Below, one piece after another: positions 23,837 through 27,659 of a DNA stretch of 27,659 nucleotides. Made by a program: the position numbers and the translations under genes. The notes beneath the pieces are model-generated. The model was not told the origin of the DNA. It searched no databases and was given only the letters and a program-made list of their open reading frames with translations. The DNA lies in NCBI GenBank assembly GCA_947380655.1, contig CANCRX010000042.1, positions 1 to 27,659 on the forward strand, read 5' to 3'. Within the stretch, counting starts at the first letter, position 1, and every line of letters begins with the position of its first letter. Source of the stretch: Alcaligenaceae bacterium (lineage in GTDB: Bacteria; Pseudomonadota; Gammaproteobacteria; Burkholderiales; Burkholderiaceae_B).

Positions 23837-24562
23837 TCAGCCCTGGTGATTGGCGGCCAACAGATTCAAGTGTTTTTTAAGGGCTAGCCACTCGGTTGCG
23901 GCCTGCGCACTGAGGGGAGGGTTAGTTGTCAGCTTTTCAAGCGTTTCGGCACAGCGATACGGGGCTTGTTCGCCCAGCAGACGCAGGACCGACTTCAGGC
24001 TATGCGCTGCATTGTGCATTGCGGCATGATCTTTATCCTTGAGCCAAAGATCGCCGTTGATGATGTCCTGCGAAAACTGTTCTCGACATTGCTGAGCGAA
24101 TTTTTCATACAACACCGTTTGACCGGCAAAGTATGTCGTGATGGCGTGCGCGCGACCATCCTCTGTTGAGGTGTTGCGTTCAGTCAGTGCATTGTCTGCA
24201 CATAAGAGTTCTTGGAGTGTTTTGACTGACACAGGTTTGAGTAGTTGACGCAGGACACCAAGCGTACTCAGTTTGTCCTGCATCGAACGATCAATGCCTG
24301 CGCTCAAGGCGACGATTTGCGCCGTGCCCAGTTGCTCGGGCATCAGTGATATTTTTTCAATAAAGCTCAGCCCCGACTCCCCTGGCAGCATCAGGTCTGT
24401 CAAAATCCACGTAAACGACTGTTGCGTAAACGCTTGCATGGCTTGTGAGACGGAATTGCAACAGGTGAGTTCGAGACCCGTATCCTCAAGCGCGTAGGCA
24501 ACAAACCTTTGCATGAGTGGGTCATCTTCGAGTAACAAAACTCTAGGTGGCAGAGCTGCCAT
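23837..24562 (-). CDS. Response regulator receiver protein with C-terminal HPt domain
   Basis: 241 residues in two modules. The receiver (about 6-122) has the acidic LEDD pocket, phospho-acceptor Asp56 in LTDLMLPG, Ser87 in place of the usual Thr, and Lys109 in LLKP. The C-terminal part (about 135-235) is a helical HPt domain with acceptor His187 in NAAHSLKSVLRLLG. There is no DNA-binding domain, so the protein is a phosphotransfer intermediate rather than a transcription factor. It starts five bases after the HTH-REC gene and is surely co-transcribed with it. The likely kinase is the sensor encoded divergently at 26165 (inference). Confidence 0.85.
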   Translation of the reverse strand: MAALPPRVLLLEDDPLMQRFVAYALEDTGLELTCCNSVSQAMQAFTQQSFTWILTDLMLPGESGLSFIEKISLMPEQLGTAQIVALSAGIDRSMQDKLSTLGVLRQLLKPVSVKTLQELLCADNALTERNTSTEDGRAHAITTYFAGQTVLYEKFAQQCREQFSQDIINGDLWLKDKDHAAMHNAAHSLKSVLRLLGEQAPYRCAETLEKLTTNPPLSAQAATEWLALKKHLNLLAANHQG

Positions 24563-24567
24563 TTAGC

Positions 24568-25212
24568 TTAAACCGTGGCTTGCTGAGTCATCGCCTGAGA
24601 CAGTTCGGGAATCAGGTCCAGTGCGACGCGCGTCTTGTGGATAATAGGCAGACCTTTTAAGGCAAATGCATACGGCTCAAGTTGCTCCGGGCTCAAGCCT
24701 GTAACAATCACCAGATGACAGCTTGCAAACAGCGGATCTGATCTCAGTGTAGTGATCAGGGTTGCCCCATCAATGCCCGGTAAAAGGATGTCGACCAGCA
24801 GGCAGTCAGGCTGAATTTGTCCGAACTTTGCAAGACCGGAAATTCCGTCGTTAGCCAGATGTAGTCGCGCATCAGGAAAATGTTGTCCGATCAGCAGACT
24901 CACCAGATTTTGAAAATGGGTGGAGTCTTCAATAAGCAGAATGTTGTAGCGACGATTTCCGGAACTGGTATCTCGACCTTTTGATAGCAGACGCTCTCCG
25001 GCAATATTTCCCTGACGGGAGGCTAACCATTGCGTGACAGATTCCCGCGAAATCCGCCTGTGCCCACCGGAAGTCTTCCACGCTTGAATTTCACCCCGAT
25101 CCACCATCAGCTGGACGGAGCGCACAGCGAGTCCGAGCATCTGTGCAACCTCAATCGTAGAGAGGTTGTCCGTGTTCGAAACAGGTGTTTTGGAGGCAGT
25201 GGTTAAAGACAT
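24568..25212 (-). CDS. HTH (excisionase/MerR-like) DNA-binding domain fused to a receiver domain
   Basis: 214 residues. Residues about 16-66 (LSTIEVAQMLGLAVRSVQLMVDRGEIQAWKTSGGHRRI by position) form a MerR/excisionase-type winged helix, with the diagnostic TSGGHRRI wing. A linker follows, then a receiver domain (about 89-210) with the ED pair at 95-96, phospho-acceptor Asp141 in LLVDILLPG, Thr171 and Lys193. The order is DNA binding first and receiver last, the reverse of most response regulators. It is probably the output of the neighbouring kinase. No good ribosome site precedes ATG 25212, although the N-terminus is otherwise unambiguous. Confidence 0.85.
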   Translation of the reverse strand: MSLTTASKTPVSNTDNLSTIEVAQMLGLAVRSVQLMVDRGEIQAWKTSGGHRRISRESVTQWLASRQGNIAGERLLSKGRDTSSGNRRYNILLIEDSTHFQNLVSLLIGQHFPDARLHLANDGISGLAKFGQIQPDCLLVDILLPGIDGATLITTLRSDPLFASCHLVIVTGLSPEQLEPYAFALKGLPIIHKTRVALDLIPELSQAMTQQATV

Positions 25213-25245
25213 GAGAAGAACTTTATCTCAAAAAACCGGCTGATA

Positions 25246-25274
25246 AGGGTAAAAGATGAAATATCTGCTGTAAA
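25246..25274 (-). promoter_or_regulatory. Possible promoter of the HTH-REC / REC-HPt pair
   Basis: In the 131-base divergent spacer TTTACA (25274-25269, five of six -35 matches) is 17 bases from TACCCT (25251-25246, three of six -10 matches) on the minus strand. The opposite direction offers only a weak TATGAT -10 near 25293. The spacer is the obvious place for control of both arms. Confidence 0.4.
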
Positions 25275-25343
25275 TGATACACAAAGGCAGATTATGATGC
25301 GAACAACAGTTTACTTGCTCGACTGATCAGGCTTAACTTATAC

Positions 25344-26168
25344 ATGCGCTGTTTACTTACCCAGGTTGCTTCAGGATATCTTAGAGCTTTTCTGCATTTC
25401 GTTATCCTTGCTGTGATGATTGCAGCGGTAGGGAATGCTTTTGCAACGAGTACCGAGGCCCGTGTTCGTGATTCTGGTCAGTTGCGCGTCTGCATCTGGC
25501 CCGAGTATTACGGCGTCACCTTTCGCAATCCGCATACGCGTGCACTAAGTGGGATTGATATCGATCTTTCCCATGCGCTCGCGCAAGATTTGGGTGTCGA
25601 TCTCATATACGTTGACTCCTCTTTTGTGACCTTGGTTGATGATCTGCTCTCAGATCGTTGCGATATTGGGATGTTTGCGATTGGCGCGATTGCGCAGCGA
25701 GCGAACCTTCTGGCGTTTTCTAATTCATATATGCAAAGTGGCATCTACGCCATTACAACCAAGAGTCAGCGACAGATCAAAGGCTGGGGCGACATTGATC
25801 GTCCGGGTGTCGTGGTGGGTGTTCAGGCGGGCAGCTTCATGGAGCCGATCATGCGCGATACCTTGACTCAGGCGTCAATGGTGGTGGTTCGCCCGCCGAT
25901 GAACAGGGAAAAAGAATTGTTATCCGGACGTGTTGATGTGTTCATGACGGACTATCCAAACGGGCGACGCGTATTGGATCGTAACGATTCTATCCGTATC
26001 ATTTCACCCGATATGCATCGGGACGTTTTGCCCTACGCCTATGCGCTAAAACCTGGGGATCAAAACTGGCTTGTCCGTATCAATCAATTTGTGGATGCGA
26101 TCAAGCGCGACGGACGGCTTGAGCGCGCTGCACAGCGTCACGGCATGGCTCCAATGGTTGTTAAATGA
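25344..26168 (+). CDS. Periplasmic solute-binding protein, family 3 (amino-acid-type)
   Basis: 274 residues. A signal peptide covers about 1-34 (hydrophobic AFLHFVILAVMIAAVG, cleavage after AFA). The mature protein is a two-lobed PF00497-type fold: LRVCIWPEYYGVTF, the family signature GIDIDLSHALAQDLGV, RCDIGMFAIGAIAQRANLLAFS with Arg119 at the position that binds the ligand carboxylate, and Asp203 in VFMTDYPNG, the usual second ligand contact. No ABC permease or ATPase gene adjoins. Instead the next gene is a histidine kinase overlapping by four bases, so this is probably a sensory ligand receptor rather than a transport component (inference). The start has a weak ribosome site. Confidence 0.85.
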   Translation: MRCLLTQVASGYLRAFLHFVILAVMIAAVGNAFATSTEARVRDSGQLRVCIWPEYYGVTFRNPHTRALSGIDIDLSHALAQDLGVDLIYVDSSFVTLVDDLLSDRCDIGMFAIGAIAQRANLLAFSNSYMQSGIYAITTKSQRQIKGWGDIDRPGVVVGVQAGSFMEPIMRDTLTQASMVVVRPPMNREKELLSGRVDVFMTDYPNGRRVLDRNDSIRIISPDMHRDVLPYAYALKPGDQNWLVRINQFVDAIKRDGRLERAAQRHGMAPMVVK

Positions 26169-27659
26169 TGCGAGTAAGCTCCAGGCCCAGTGTTCTGATG
26201 ACGCTTGCAACCAAGACCCCATTGACGCGTCAGGGACTATGGTTTGTGACGGTGATCTCACTGATTGTCGGACTCTTGGTTGGCTGGATTGTCTGGTACG
26301 AAAAAAATGAAATTATCACCAATGACAAGCATCGTGCCGAACTCTTTGCGCGCTTGCTTGACGATCATGCCGTCAGAACGCTTGATGTCGCTGCTTTGGC
26401 ATTAAGTGATTTGTCTGAGGTGGTGCGTGCCAGTGATGACGCCTCAGGTGGCAGACTACGCCCGCCCGCGCTGCAAGTCGTCGGCTCGCTGAGTTTCATC
26501 CGAAGCCTGGCGCTCATCGACGCCTCAGGACTGATCGTGATGTCCACGCGCGATCAGGAGCAGGGCCATACAGTGAGTCTGCAAGCATTTGGTGTGCTGC
26601 CAGTCAACGAGGCACCCGTCTTGTCACGCTTGATCCCTGTGCGCTATCTTGAGGATCTGTCGCTCGAACGACAGCAAGCGAGCGATTCACTCAAAGTATT
26701 TTCTCTCCCGTTGATACGTCGCGTGCAGACGCAGGATACACGTACGCTTTTTCTGGTGGCCATGCTTAACCCGGATTTTTTTGCAAATTTCCAAGCGGTG
26801 ACTCTTGGGGACTCTGACTTGTCTGCGGTATTGACCTCATACGCTGGCGATGTCATTGCAAGCTACCCGCAAGTGCTTTCACTCGGAAACAGACTAGATG
26901 GACACCTTGAGATCATTGATCAGTTAAAACCTCGCGCGCAGGGCACTTACATCGGTTCAGGTGCTGGCGAGGGCGAACAAATTGTATCGGTGCGTACCTC
27001 TCGAGCCTGGCCGTTGGTTACGCTCGTGGAGCGACCGATGTCTGCGGCGTGGAATGACTGGTTTAGATTGCTTTCCTGGTTTGTGCTGGTCGGTACGCTG
27101 GCGTTAGTTGTGATTGCGGTGATGGCAAGGATTGCATGGCGTAGTGCACAGGATGCTGCAAGAACAAAGGCTGAGTTCATTGCGAACATCAGCCACGAAT
27201 TGCGCACGCCCTTGCAGTCTATCCTTGGCTTTTCCGAACTTGGCCTGATGCGCACGCAGGATCAGTCGAGAGTTTCAGGTATGTTCAGTGATATTCATAC
27301 CTCGGGACAACGCATGCTGACACTCGTCAATGACTTGCTCGATATTGCAAAAATCGACAGTGCTTTTTCAGAAGCAAGTTTTACGAAGATTGATGCACGG
27401 CAGTTGGTGCGCGATGTCGAAACTGAACTCGCACCTCTACTGCGTGCGAGATCTGTGAGGTTCGATTCTCGCTTGCCAGCATATCCCCTGATGTTAAATG
27501 CTGACATCCTGAGGATTCATCAAGTGTTACGTAATGTGATTGCGAATGCCTTGAAGTTTTCTTCGCCGGGACAAAAAATCATCGTTGGCGCAAACGTTGA
27601 GGTGCCTGGAATATTGCATTTTTTTGTGCAAGATGAAGGCTGTGGTATTCCTCAGAATG
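26165..27659 (+). CDS. Cache-type membrane sensor histidine kinase (3' end outside window)
   Basis: The frame is open to the window end; 498 residues are visible. TM1 is at about 25-44. A roughly 250-residue extracytoplasmic region has Cache-like features (SLALIDASGLIVMSTRD). TM2 is at about 299-322. The HisKA domain has His344 in FIANISHELRTPLQS. The ATPase domain is cut after its N box (VLRNVIANALKFSS) and the start of G1 (DEGCGIPQN). The start ATGATG overlaps the binding-protein stop, so translation is coupled. A C-terminal receiver (hybrid kinase) would fit the separate HPt protein nearby but cannot be seen. The ligand may be shared with, or relayed by, the binding protein. Confidence 0.9.
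   Translation, partial: MMRVSSRPSVLMTLATKTPLTRQGLWFVTVISLIVGLLVGWIVWYEKNEIITNDKHRAELFARLLDDHAVRTLDVAALALSDLSEVVRASDDASGGRLRPPALQVVGSLSFIRSLALIDASGLIVMSTRDQEQGHTVSLQAFGVLPVNEAPVLSRLIPVRYLEDLSLERQQASDSLKVFSLPLIRRVQTQDTRTLFLVAMLNPDFFANFQAVTLGDSDLSAVLTSYAGDVIASYPQVLSLGNRLDGHLEIIDQLKPRAQGTYIGSGAGEGEQIVSVRTSRAWPLVTLVERPMSAAWNDWFRLLSWFVLVGTLALVVIAVMARIAWRSAQDAARTKAEFIANISHELRTPLQSILGFSELGLMRTQDQSRVSGMFSDIHTSGQRMLTLVNDLLDIAKIDSAFSEASFTKIDARQLVRDVETELAPLLRARSVRFDSRLPAYPLMLNADILRIHQVLRNVIANALKFSSPGQKIIVGANVEVPGILHFFVQDEGCGIPQN

Overview
This 27.7 kb window looks like a chromosomal segment of a betaproteobacterium, most likely order Burkholderiales and possibly family Alcaligenaceae. The reasons are the ubiE / Tim44-domain / ubiJ / ubiB cluster, the separate heptose-1-P adenylyltransferase, single-gene metH, and the gene styles throughout. 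The family placement is an inference. Base composition is moderate (roughly 50-55% GC by eye). I see no rRNA, tRNA, insertion sequence, phage gene or CRISPR array. Coding density is high and no gene-free gap exceeds 300 bases.

Layout. (1) 1-2247, + strand: the C-terminal part of a large FAD/Fe-S oxidoreductase, then an ornithine cyclodeaminase / mu-crystallin family gene. (2) 2263-5227, - strand: a VOC-fold protein followed by the three 5-oxoprolinase subunits in the order pxpB-pxpC-pxpA, tightly packed. (3) 5358-7411, - strand: phoB then phoR, with a recognisable Pho box upstream of phoB. (4) 7577-13197, + strand: ubiE, a Tim44-domain membrane protein, ubiJ and ubiB (ubiquinone biosynthesis), then a ferritin-like diiron protein and the LPS-heptose gene hldC/rfaE2. 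(5) 13205-16568, - strand: a probable operon, read from its promoter as BtuF-like binding protein, thiG, thiD, pcm-like methyltransferase. (6) 16797-20570, + strand: full-length cobalamin-dependent metH, convergent with an acyltransferase-3 membrane protein. (7) 21733-23646, - strand: thiC, preceded by a TPP riboswitch and a hairpin that covers the ribosome binding site. (8) 23837-27659: a signalling island. A REC-HPt protein and an HTH-REC regulator are transcribed leftward. A secreted solute-binding protein and an overlapping Cache-type sensor histidine kinase (cut by the window end) are transcribed rightward.

How the parts relate. Thiamin synthesis is split here between thiC (TPP-controlled) and the thiG/thiD unit; thiS, thiE and thiO/thiH are not in the window. 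The BtuF-like gene stands divergently beside the B12-dependent metH, which suggests but does not prove a cobalamin link. The most interesting uncharacterised candidate is the multi-protein phosphorelay at 23837-27659, where sensing (binding protein plus Cache kinase), phosphotransfer (REC-HPt) and output (HTH fused ahead of a receiver) are separate proteins. Other points of interest are the apparent diiron enzyme after ubiB, the duplicated GGAGCGT element in the thiC leader, and the repeat-rich spacer between ubiE and the Tim44 gene.
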